Shown piece by piece: positions 16,680-23,929 of a stretch of 62,276 nt of DNA. The notes under the pieces were generated by a model. It saw only the letters and a list, made by a program, of their open reading frames with translations. It did not search any database and was not told where the DNA came from. The DNA is from JAJZEO01 sp964477345 (GTDB lineage: Bacteria; Chlamydiota; Chlamydiia; Chlamydiales; 2-12-FULL-49-11): assembly GCA_964477345.1 (NCBI GenBank), contig CAYZDL010000009.1, positions 1 through 62,276 of the forward strand. The letters run 5' to 3'. Both the position numbers and the translations under genes were made by a program. Numbering within the stretch: the first letter of the stretch is position 1; each line of letters opens with the position of its first letter.

Positions 16680-17124
16680 CCACGCTTTTTTGGCTGAAAA
16701 AGGAGAGAAGTGTTGCATCATCGCAGGGGTCCACTTCGACGATGTCCCTGGGTGGGATGCCGATTCTGACGGTGATATTGCTTATCATGCTATCTGCAAC
16801 GCCATTACCTCGATCACTCACGTACCGATCTTAGGGGGGATAGCGATCAAAATGTGTCACGAACAGAAAATCACCGATAGTAGAGAGTATCTCTTGGAAG
16901 CGCTGAAAACCCTCGGAAATGTCCAAGTAGTTCATCTAGCACTTACAATTGAAGCTAGACGACCTCGCATGCAAAAGAAGATTGATGAAATGCGTCAAAA
17001 CATTGCTGAAGTAATGAGGCTTGAAATGACTCAAGTGGGCATCACCTGTACCTCAGGCGATGGATTAACCGCATTTGGACGAGGTGAGGGTGGACAATGT
17101 TTCTGCATTATCACTGTTAACTAG
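16654..17124 (+). CDS. ispF: 2-C-methyl-D-erythritol 2,4-cyclodiphosphate synthase IspF
   Basis: Enzyme of the MEP isoprenoid pathway that forms the cyclic diphosphate intermediate; its products feed UppS in the same window. The 156 residues include GIGQDSHAF with the zinc-binding Asp-x-His, ADSDGDIAYHAICNAI with the third ligand His and active-site Asp, and the C-terminal TSGDGLTAFGRGEG. The sequence is divergent compared with E. coli IspF, and a normally conserved Lys-Ile-Gly-x-Thr style ending is replaced by FCIITVN. It overlaps the end of pepP by 26 bp, with AAGGAG twelve bases upstream. Confidence 0.9.
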   Translation: MKSGIGQDSHAFLAEKGEKCCIIAGVHFDDVPGWDADSDGDIAYHAICNAITSITHVPILGGIAIKMCHEQKITDSREYLLEALKTLGNVQVVHLALTIEARRPRMQKKIDEMRQNIAEVMRLEMTQVGITCTSGDGLTAFGRGEGGQCFCIITVN

Positions 17125-17443
17125 AAACAAATTTGGGGTTGACTTGAACGAGTCTGCCCCCTGGGAAAGTTGTCTGCATTGAATTAAAAGTCCCTCTTCC
17201 TAGAGTGGACAAGCAAAAATAGTAGACATTACCCTCTGTAGTTCGAAGTCCAATATTCACTTTCTTTTTTAGGAGTTTATGATCGGCTCCTGAAATTTTA
17301 CATACATGTTCTAACATCTGTTCTTTTGTGAACTTTTTAAGAGTAAGCATATTTTTTGGTGAATTGAGCTCAATCTGCACTGGGGAAGTCTCATTAGTGC
17401 GAAGAGAAGAGTATAAGGACACTATTATCGTTGATCCTGACAT
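17117..17443 (-). CDS. Small hypothetical protein (first of three)
   Basis: 108 residues with no signal peptide or membrane segment. An N-terminal strand-rich portion (STIIVSLYSSLRTNETSPVQ) is followed by a helix (FTKEQMLEHVCKISG) and a C-terminal portion with YYFCLSTLGRGTF. It starts three bases after the neighbouring 17446 gene stops, with AAGGAG eight bases before the ATG, so the two genes are coupled. The N-terminal pattern loosely resembles that of the 17446 product (IVSLY against VTFYD, then QIELNS against TIKCNS), suggesting an old duplication. Function unknown. Confidence 0.65.
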   Translation of the reverse strand: MSGSTIIVSLYSSLRTNETSPVQIELNSPKNMLTLKKFTKEQMLEHVCKISGADHKLLKKKVNIGLRTTEGNVYYFCLSTLGRGTFNSMQTTFPGGRLVQVNPKFVSS

Positions 17444-17445
17444 TA

Positions 17446-17805
17446 TTATAACTCCTTCAATACGTTAGCTTCAAATGTCAGGATCTCTTTGGGGCTCATA
17501 CTTTTCATTTCTGAACGGAAAATTTCTTTTAGTTTTTGAGTTGAGCTTGTACATGCTCTCGCAGGTTTTATAGAGAATGAATCTGGAATATAGTCTACGT
17601 GGACAGCGCTGATTTTTTTCTCTTTAACAACAAAATCGCCGACTAAAGATGAATTCCCCCCTAGAGCTGCCTGGACCCTCAGAAGTAAATTTATATCAGA
17701 TGTTTCACTATTACATTTAATTGTGACCAAAGCTGCATCAATGGGGTTTTTGTTGAAATCATAAAAAGTGACACAAACATCTCTATTGGGCTCCATGTTT
17801 TCCAT
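17446..17805 (-). CDS. Small hypothetical protein (second of three)
   Basis: 119 residues, soluble, no signal peptide. It begins MENMEPNRDVCVTFYDFNK, has a central helix LLLRVQAALGGN and ends in a charged helix (MSPKEILTFEANVLKEL). AAGGA four bases before the ATG at 17805 supports that start; a second in-frame ATG lies three codons later. No recognised domain. It is placed between ispF and cysJ, a junction that is tight in Chlamydia, so the three-gene insert is lineage-specific. Confidence 0.65.
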   Translation of the reverse strand: MENMEPNRDVCVTFYDFNKNPIDAALVTIKCNSETSDINLLLRVQAALGGNSSLVGDFVVKEKKISAVHVDYIPDSFSIKPARACTSSTQKLKEIFRSEMKSMSPKEILTFEANVLKEL

Positions 17806-17849
17806 ACTTTCCTTGTTTTTTTACAGAAGATAGATAAAAGGTCTTCCTT

Positions 17850-18074
17850 TCACCCCTTCCCGATTATAGGTTCTTTCAGTGATTGTAAATTGAGAGGTTT
17901 GAGAGAGCTGCTGGATGGTGCTTGTTGCATAAGCGCCTTGATAAGAGCTTTATTGTCGAGTAAACCAACACCACGAGGGCAAGTCAAGCCAAAGAGATGG
18001 TAAGTTTTAGATCCTACTTCTTTACTATCCAACGTTTGAAATGTGACAACCGCTGAATATATTACGCCATCCAC
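17850..18074 (-). CDS. Possible small hypothetical protein or gene remnant (third of three)
   Basis: 74 codons from a GTG at 18074, with no convincing ribosome-binding site and an in-frame stop shortly upstream. The product starts with a strand pattern (IYSAVVTFQTLDSKEVGSKT) like the two following genes and ends in a serine-rich tail. It may be a truncated copy of that small family. Its existence as an expressed gene is uncertain. Confidence 0.35.
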   Translation of the reverse strand: MDGVIYSAVVTFQTLDSKEVGSKTYHLFGLTCPRGVGLLDNKALIKALMQQAPSSSSLKPLNLQSLKEPIIGKG

Positions 18075-18137
18075 GACGATTTCCGAAAGTATTTATGAAG
18101 GAGGACATCCTAGAAAAATCATCGATTATTTGCAACT

Positions 18138-19295
18138 TTAATAAACATCTAGGGAAAAACGTTTTGTTTTTTTAAGATCGCGAAAGAAAGTTTTCGTCTC
18201 TTCTTCTGAAAGACGTCCATGCTCGATTGCAATGTCATGAAGCGACTGGGTAACATCTTTTGCCATCCGTTTTGCATCACCGCAAATGTAGATATGGGCT
18301 CCTTGTTCGATCCACTCCCAAAGATCAGTTCCATGCTTCTTCATTTCATCTTGAACGTAATGCTTCTCTTCCTGATCCCTTGAGAAGGCAAGAGAAAGTC
18401 TAAGAAACCCGGTTTTTTCCCACTCTAAGAGCTCTTCTTGATAATAAAAATCAGTGGTACGATTTCGATCTCCTGTGAAGAGCCAATTTCCCCCCATTGT
18501 CGGACTTTGAGCTTCTCTTTCCTGCAAAAATCCCCGCAGAGCGGCAAGACCGGTACCTGGGCCGATCAAGATCACCTTGGTATTCCGATCAGAGGGGAGG
18601 GAAAAATGAGGATTATCCATTAGAAATAACCCGATCTTTGTTTGTCCCATTACGCATCGATCTTTAAAAAAACTAGCAGTAACACTTTTTTCTTCTTTGT
18701 TGCCGACCTTATAAGAGAATGAAGCCACCATCAGGTCAACTTGATTCCCAACGACTTTTTGTGATGAAGCAACTGAGTAATAACGAGGTAATAGAGGGGC
18801 GCATACATCACATAAACGTTGGAATCCAATCGATGGGGTCCAAAAATCCTCGATGAAGGTGAGTAAATCGGTGGTTGCTGTATAAGAAAGAAGATTTTCT
18901 TTTGAAGAGAGGATATGTTTAATATCGGCGTGAGAGTGGCTTTCGTCGATCAGATTTAAATGAGCCGACGTGACTGATTGCAAATTAACTTTTTTAGCTA
19001 AAAAAGCTCTTAAAGTGATAGACCCCTCATTTCGCTTATCGTAAACGATTTGGTCTGGGGAGGCTCTTAGAGCTAGCAATATCGCCTCAACTTTTTTTGG
19101 ACAATTTTCAGGAAAAATGCCGAAACTTGATCCAACTGAATATTCGATGCCAGACTCCTCTAAATCGAGGGTTACATGAAGATTTTCTTTACTTGAACGA
19201 GGGTGGTTCAAGAGCCTCAAATGGCTCATCGTCGCATAAAAAGGTCTTTTTCTTGAATAGACCGAAAGAGCGGTTTTTGTATCACTTTTTTCCAT
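18138..19295 (-). CDS. cysJ: CysJ-like NADPH flavoprotein reductase without flavodoxin domain
   Basis: 385 residues with the FAD- and NADPH-binding halves of sulfite reductase/P450 reductase flavoproteins but no FMN domain. RYYSVASS (FAD contact), the strand ASFFKD, GPGTGLAALRGFLQER (NADP pyrophosphate contact) and ICGDAKRMAKDV are present in the right order. In Chlamydia the gene annotated cysJ beside ispF has the same organisation, although sulfite reductase itself is missing there, so the true electron acceptor is unknown. The start ATG at 19295 lacks a strong ribosome-binding site. Confidence 0.88.
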   Translation of the reverse strand: MEKSDTKTALSVYSRKRPFYATMSHLRLLNHPRSSKENLHVTLDLEESGIEYSVGSSFGIFPENCPKKVEAILLALRASPDQIVYDKRNEGSITLRAFLAKKVNLQSVTSAHLNLIDESHSHADIKHILSSKENLLSYTATTDLLTFIEDFWTPSIGFQRLCDVCAPLLPRYYSVASSQKVVGNQVDLMVASFSYKVGNKEEKSVTASFFKDRCVMGQTKIGLFLMDNPHFSLPSDRNTKVILIGPGTGLAALRGFLQEREAQSPTMGGNWLFTGDRNRTTDFYYQEELLEWEKTGFLRLSLAFSRDQEEKHYVQDEMKKHGTDLWEWIEQGAHIYICGDAKRMAKDVTQSLHDIAIEHGRLSEEETKTFFRDLKKTKRFSLDVY

Positions 19296-19333
19296 TTTAC
19301 TTTTTTTTCACTATTGGGTTATGGTACACAAAT

Positions 19334-19465
19334 ATGCAAAAAAAACTTTCCTTACTCATGATCCTTGTCATTCTTACTATGGCTTCGTGCACTCCACATG
19401 GGTGTCAAAGAAATTATATCATTTCAGAGAAAGAAACAGACAATTGCCACACTCCTCAACCCTGA
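19334..19465 (+). CDS. Tiny cysteine-containing lipoprotein
   Basis: 43 codons: a basic start MQKKL, a hydrophobic core LLMILVILT, and a lipobox-like MASC, leaving a 25-residue mature peptide with three cysteines (the acylated one plus two more). It stands alone, divergent from cysJ and convergent with gltX. In C. trachomatis the small cysteine-rich outer membrane lipoprotein OmcA lies next to gltX, so position and type suggest a reduced OmcA-like protein, but sequence similarity cannot be claimed at this length. A weak promoter (TTTACT, 18 bp, TATGGT; 19296-19325) precedes it. Confidence 0.6.
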   Translation: MQKKLSLLMILVILTMASCTPHGCQRNYIISEKETDNCHTPQP

Positions 19466-19490
19466 TCCACCATTGTATCATCAGAAGAGA

Positions 19491-20993
19491 TTACGAGCCA
19501 AGATTAGAAAAATCTTTTGATTGGTAGGCATCCTCGAGCAATTTTATCTTTTTGCCAGAGATTCCTCCGAGAAATTCGATTGCCTGTAGAAGTCGAGCAC
19601 GGCCTCTATGCTGTCCCAGAAGATCAAAAGAATCAAATAGGGGTGGGCCAAAATGGCTTGCCATAAAGGTTCCAAAGAGAAGAGGGATGATTTCTTTTTT
19701 GAAATTTACATTGAAGAGTTCCGATAGCTCTCTTGAAGAGGTCTCTAAGGAAGAACCACTCCAATTTTCCCGATCATCCATCATCCAGATCAAGGTTTGG
19801 AGAATCGAAGCAGCAATCTCAGGCTTGAGCCCTTTAGGGCAGAGGAGCTCGTTAGTATATCGAAGATGATTAGTAAAGAAGAAGTGGCACTGATCCATGA
19901 AGTCGCCAAACGTTTTAATTCGAGTGTGAATTAAAGGCATCAATTTCCCCATGAATTCATCATTGAAACCCCACTCACGAATCCGAGGCCAAAGCTGATT
20001 TTCTGGGATCGAATTGATCAAATATTGTTGATTGATCCAGTCGAGCTTTTTCATATCAAATACCGCTCCCGAGATCCCTATTCTTTTCAAATCAAATCGT
20101 TCAATCATTTCATTTAACGAGTAGATCTCTTTGTCTCCCGGCATGCTATAGCCCATCAAGGTCAAGAAATTACGAAATGCCTCAGGCAGATAACCACTTT
20201 CCTTGTAAAAGAACGCCGATGTGGGGTTTTTCCTCTTCGAGAGCTTCTTTCCATCCATGCCTAAAAGAAGAGGCATATGGACAAAAGTAGGTGGTGCGTA
20301 GCCAAAGGCCTCATAAAGTAAAATGTGCTTTGGTGTTGAGCTGATCCATTCATCGCCCCGAATCACATGGGTGATTTCCATTTCATGATCATCGACCACG
20401 TTAGCTAGGTGATAAGTGGGAAATGCGTCAGATTTTAATAAAACTTGATCATCGATATCAGCGCATGGTGCCGAGATGCGCCCTTTAACGGCATCTTCAA
20501 ATACAACCTCCCCTGTCAGAGGGACCTTGAGGCGAATGACAAAAGAGCGTCCTTGAGCTTCAAATTTCTCAATTTCTTCTTGGCTAAGATTGCGGTGTCG
20601 ACGATCATATCCTTGCCGCCCTCCCGTTTTCTGTGCGACCATTCGCATTTCAGCAAGTTCCTCGGCCGTAGTGAAGCATTTGTAAGCCTTCCCAGCTCTT
20701 AAAAGACCATAGACAGCTTTTCGGTAGATCTCGGTCCTTTCTGATTGCCTATAAGGTCCATAGGGCCCTCCTACATCTGGCCCCTCATCCCATGTTAAGC
20801 CTATCCATTTGAGCGACTCATAGGTTCCTATTTCATACTCAGTCTTAGAACGGGTTTGATCGGTGTCTTCAATACGAAGAAGGAATTTGCCCCCATGATG
20901 CTTTGCAAAAATGTAGTTAAAAAGGGCCATGTAAAGGGTTCCCACGTGGGGATAGCCTGTCGGTGATGGAGCTATTCGAGTTCTTACTTGCAT
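19491..20993 (-). CDS. gltX: Glutamyl-tRNA synthetase
   Basis: Class I synthetase charging tRNA-Glu, and in organisms without GlnRS also tRNA-Gln for later amidation. 500 residues with the HIGH-type motif as PSPTGYPHVGTL at the N terminus and the KMSKS-type motif as KKLSKRKNP near residue 250; GRQGYDRRHR and EITHVIRGDEWISSTPKH are also characteristic. Length is typical. It is 15 bp downstream of the tail-specific protease gene on the same strand, so the two are probably cotranscribed. Confidence 0.97.
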   Translation of the reverse strand: MQVRTRIAPSPTGYPHVGTLYMALFNYIFAKHHGGKFLLRIEDTDQTRSKTEYEIGTYESLKWIGLTWDEGPDVGGPYGPYRQSERTEIYRKAVYGLLRAGKAYKCFTTAEELAEMRMVAQKTGGRQGYDRRHRNLSQEEIEKFEAQGRSFVIRLKVPLTGEVVFEDAVKGRISAPCADIDDQVLLKSDAFPTYHLANVVDDHEMEITHVIRGDEWISSTPKHILLYEAFGYAPPTFVHMPLLLGMDGKKLSKRKNPTSAFFYKESGYLPEAFRNFLTLMGYSMPGDKEIYSLNEMIERFDLKRIGISGAVFDMKKLDWINQQYLINSIPENQLWPRIREWGFNDEFMGKLMPLIHTRIKTFGDFMDQCHFFFTNHLRYTNELLCPKGLKPEIAASILQTLIWMMDDRENWSGSSLETSSRELSELFNVNFKKEIIPLLFGTFMASHFGPPLFDSFDLLGQHRGRARLLQAIEFLGGISGKKIKLLEDAYQSKDFSNLGS

Positions 20994-21008
20994 AGGCAGG
21001 GAGTATAA

Positions 21009-22949
21009 TCAAGAGTCTCTTTTCACACAATCCTTAGATTGATAGAAAATTAACTCTTTCATGATGTTAACAGTCTCCTCGAGTTGAAGGTCCGATTGAC
21101 CAATTAAACCGGGATCAAGATCGTATCGGTTTTGATTGGTAATTTCGGAAAGAAAAAATTGGTAGTTTTGACTAGAAGAAATGCGTACTTTAGAGTTTCT
21201 TGTAAGCGATTCGACGAGAGCAAAGNNNNNNNNNNTCAAACGCATTCTGAAGAGAGGATGAACGTCTGATAGGTCATCTTCGAAACTCGAGGTAATCATG
21301 TCGTTTTCAAGGGGGTATTTCGAATATCTCTCCCCGATCTCCATTTGAGAGAGAACCCCTGGAACTACGATATCCGATTTCACTCCAACAAGTTGCGGGG
21401 TATTTCCCGACACGGTGTAGTAAGAACCTCTTGTAACTTTGTATTCTCCCTGAGGATTAATCCTTTCGGGATTGTGCCCCTCGAAGGTAAATGTTTGATA
21501 GGACCCTTTTCCAAACGAGGTTTCATCTCCAATTACTAGGGCACGTCCATAATCGGAAAGGGTCATAGCAACGATTTCAGAGGCAGAGGCGCTTGTTTTA
21601 TTGATCAGGACGATTAAAGGGCCTTCCCAGGCAACCTCGTTCGATAGATTTCTCAATCGTTTGATTGACCCGGTATAGTCCTTGATTGAGGCTACGACGC
21701 CTCTTTTGATGAAAAGACCTGTCACTTGAACAGCTTGTGGTAAAAGACCGCCTGAGTTCGATCGTAAATCTAAGATGATCCCCTTGAGATTTTGACTGCT
21801 CTTCATGCTCAAAATGGCTTGTTCTAGGTCAGTCGATGACGAATTGACAGGATCTTGATAAAATGAGTGGAGGGCCAAGTATCCAATGACTCCATCCCCA
21901 TAAGGGATCGTTTTTGCCTCATAACGGCTCTCTTTGAGAACTACCTCGTCACGGGTAATCTCAATATCAAATCGCTGAGAGGTGGTGCCGGAGGTGACAT
22001 TCTCTCTTAAAACCGTTAGGACCACTATGGTGCCCCTTTCCCCTCTGATCAACTCAATCGCTTCAGTAATATCCATGCCTATGACAGGTTCGTGATTGAC
22101 CGCAATAATCTTATCGTTGACCTTCAGAGATCCCTCTAGACTTGCAGGGCCTCCATCGATCAGATCGACGATAGTGAGGCCATTTAAATCATCTCTGAGC
22201 TGAGCTCCTATGCCAAAGAGCCGCTGCTGAACTTGGATTAAAAATTGCTTGGCTTCTTGCGGAGTAAAGTAAATCGTATGAACGTCCAATGAAGAGGCGA
22301 CAGCCTTTAGGAAGGTCGATAAAGCCTGTTTTTTTTGATCCTGGCGTGATAATTGAATCAAGTTTTTCTCGTAGCTGATTCTCCGCTTTGTAACCCTTTG
22401 GCAAAAGAGGTCCTGCTGCTCTTTTGAGGAAAGCTTTGAACCCGCCTCAACCTGAAGGGCATGGATGTTTAGGAGCTTGTATTGCAAATCATCTACAGAA
22501 GCTGCCCAATCAGCCTCATGGATCTCTTTGGGGCTTAATGTTTTTGAAGGGGGACTTTGCTTTGAAACCCTCTCCTCTAGAAGATTACGCCTTTCGATAG
22601 CCCCCAGCATAGATTGGTAGATTAGCTCAAATTGAGTGAATTTTTGGGCATTAAAGTCAGCTACAATCTGATCAAGAAGCTCAGAGGTTGGATTGACCCA
22701 GGTTGCCACCTCTTCCTTTGTTAGGTACGATTTAAGGGGGTCTAACTCCTCCAGATAGTTTATAAGGGCTCTTTTGGCAATTTCAGGGGACATCTCCTTA
22801 TATTTGATGTGGGCGGAAAAAAGCTCGAGGGTTTTTTGATAAGCATCGCCACTAGTCAGATTGGGAGGAGCAATTTGAGCTTCTAAGAAGGTGAAAAAGA
22901 AAAAAATAAAGGATTGAGTCAAAATAGTTTTTGAACGAAAAAAGAGCAT
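21009..22949 (-). CDS. tsp: Tail-specific (C-terminal processing) protease, S41 family
   Basis: Periplasmic serine protease of the Prc/Tsp family that trims or degrades substrates from their C termini. A signal peptide occupies roughly residues 1-25, followed by a helical domain, a PDZ domain (FGIGAQLRDD to VLTVLREN, about 240-320) and the S41 catalytic core: LDLRSNSGGLLPQAV, the nucleophile in NKTSASASEI and the base lysine in TSFGKGSYQTF. Ten Ns at 21226-21235 interrupt the last 70 residues without breaking the frame. A 10-bp hairpin lies in its leader. Euo is divergently transcribed upstream. Confidence 0.94.
   Translation of the reverse strand: MLFFRSKTILTQSFIFFFFTFLEAQIAPPNLTSGDAYQKTLELFSAHIKYKEMSPEIAKRALINYLEELDPLKSYLTKEEVATWVNPTSELLDQIVADFNAQKFTQFELIYQSMLGAIERRNLLEERVSKQSPPSKTLSPKEIHEADWAASVDDLQYKLLNIHALQVEAGSKLSSKEQQDLFCQRVTKRRISYEKNLIQLSRQDQKKQALSTFLKAVASSLDVHTIYFTPQEAKQFLIQVQQRLFGIGAQLRDDLNGLTIVDLIDGGPASLEGSLKVNDKIIAVNHEPVIGMDITEAIELIRGERGTIVVLTVLRENVTSGTTSQRFDIEITRDEVVLKESRYEAKTIPYGDGVIGYLALHSFYQDPVNSSSTDLEQAILSMKSSQNLKGIILDLRSNSGGLLPQAVQVTGLFIKRGVVASIKDYTGSIKRLRNLSNEVAWEGPLIVLINKTSASASEIVAMTLSDYGRALVIGDETSFGKGSYQTFTFEGHNPERINPQGEYKVTRGSYYTVSGNTPQLVGVKSDIVVPGVLSQMEIGERYSKYPLENDMITSSFEDDLSDVHPLFRMRLXXXXFALVESLTRNSKVRISSSQNYQFFLSEITNQNRYDLDPGLIGQSDLQLEETVNIMKELIFYQSKDCVKRDS
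21226..21235. other. Assembly gap (10 N) inside tsp
   Basis: Ten Ns near the 3' end of the protease gene. Flanking reading frames agree if the missing length is one more than a multiple of three. Confidence 0.98.
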
Positions 22950-22969
22950 AAATTTCCTTAAAACAAACC

Positions 22970-22995
22970 CTAAATCGGGATCCTACCCGATTTAG
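22970..22995 (-). promoter_or_regulatory. 10-bp inverted repeat in the tsp leader
   Basis: CTAAATCGGG (22970-22979) and CCCGATTTAG (22986-22995) are perfectly complementary around a 6-bp centre, about 20 bp upstream of the tsp start. On the minus strand the hairpin is followed by GGTTTGTTTT, so it could be a transcription attenuator; as DNA it could be an operator for a dimeric regulator. Either reading is inference. Confidence 0.55.
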
Positions 22996-23043
22996 ATCGA
23001 AAAAGCGAATAAAATATTTCTGGCAATATTCGAAAAGAATTTT

Positions 23044-23073
23044 TTGACAAAAACAATTAAAAACTTCTTTAAA
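23044..23073 (+). promoter_or_regulatory. Candidate euo promoter
   Basis: A perfect TTGACA (23044-23049) is followed after 18 bp by TTTAAA (23068-23073). The -10 match is modest and the resulting leader would be about 190 nt, so a second promoter nearer the gene is possible. Confidence 0.4.
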
Positions 23074-23268
23074 AACGGGTTTTTTTACAAAAGTGGCCAT
23101 ATTTTAGTTGCTATCAATTCATTTTTATGTAACAATTACTTATCTTAAAGGGCAGAAATATAACTAAATGAGAGAATCAGCATCTGTTTCGAGAAATGGG
23201 ATTTATCAAACTCCGCATATTCTCTGGCTTTGGTGTGGGTTCTCTCGGATGAGAGGAGGAAAATAAAG

Positions 23269-23733
23269 ATGGATATGACAGACACACCTTTTTCTGAAAA
23301 GGAAGAAGCGGGTTTCAAGTCAGGCAACAAACGAGTTGTGTCCATTACGGAGGCTGCGCGCATTAACAATGTGACTCGGCAGGCGATTTATGTGGCAATC
23401 AAGCAAAAAAAGCTGAAAGCTCATAAGGATTCGACCCGTTGGACAATTGACCTAACAGACCTAGACGAATATCGAAGACAAAAATACTCAAGAGCAAAGT
23501 CAACATTTGATGGCGAACTCTTGTTTGATAATCAAAGAGGATTTTACTCTGTTAACCAAGTCGCTAAAATGTTGGGAGTACCTGCCCAAAAGATCTATTA
23601 CGCAACGCGTATAGGGATGTTAAAAGCGACGCGGAAGGGTGCCGCTTGGGTTATTCACATGAATGATGTGAAAGAATACCAAGAAAAGTACCTGAATAGA
23701 AAAGCTGAGATGGCTTCATCAGAGGCAATGTAA
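23269..23733 (+). CDS. euo: Euo, chlamydial developmental repressor
   Basis: DNA-binding protein made early in chlamydial development that represses late genes. 154 residues with two tandem helix-turn-helix units of the excisionase/MerR type: VSITEAARINNVTRQAIYVA with KKLKA and TRW (about 25-60), and YSVNQVAKMLGVPAQKIYYA with KGAAWVIH (about 90-130). The paired RQAIYVAI and QKIYYATR helices are hallmarks of Euo. I chose ATG 23269 because AGAGGAGG lies nine bases before it; a longer TTG-start frame from 23230 would read through that ribosome-binding site. It is next to recJ and secDF as in Chlamydia. Confidence 0.93.
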   Translation: MDMTDTPFSEKEEAGFKSGNKRVVSITEAARINNVTRQAIYVAIKQKKLKAHKDSTRWTIDLTDLDEYRRQKYSRAKSTFDGELLFDNQRGFYSVNQVAKMLGVPAQKIYYATRIGMLKATRKGAAWVIHMNDVKEYQEKYLNRKAEMASSEAM

Positions 23734-23869
23734 AGGCTTTAAGCGGGTTAAAGAGGATTTATCAATACGTCACAGCAGTGTGCTGAGTGATAAAAAGGGC
23801 GCTTCTTTCCCAAATTTAGCCGGTTAAAATAGTTTTTCATAAAAAAATGTCTTAAGGTGCTTCGTTATC

Positions 23870-23898
23870 TTGATTTAAAATAATGAATATTATATAAT
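23870..23898 (+). promoter_or_regulatory. Strong promoter for the 23930 gene
   Basis: TTGATT (23870-23875), exactly 17 bp, then a perfect TATAAT (23893-23898). Transcription should begin near 23905, which excludes the GTG at 23900 as the start of the following gene. Confidence 0.72.
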
Positions 23899-23929
23899 TG
23901 TGCCTTTAATGATAAAGGCAGGCTTAATT

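Larger units (their letters stand above)
22950..23268. other. 319-bp divergent intergenic region between tsp and euo
   Basis: AT-rich sequence holding the tsp leader hairpin, a TTGACA-type candidate promoter directed at euo and poly-T runs. No additional coding frame looks real; a 74-codon minus-strand frame across 23145-23369 overlaps euo and has no protein-like pattern. Confidence 0.6.

Noticed and set aside
21009..22949. CPAF, the secreted chlamydial protease
   Set aside because: The PDZ domain, S41 motifs and length match the Tsp/Prc type, not CPAF.
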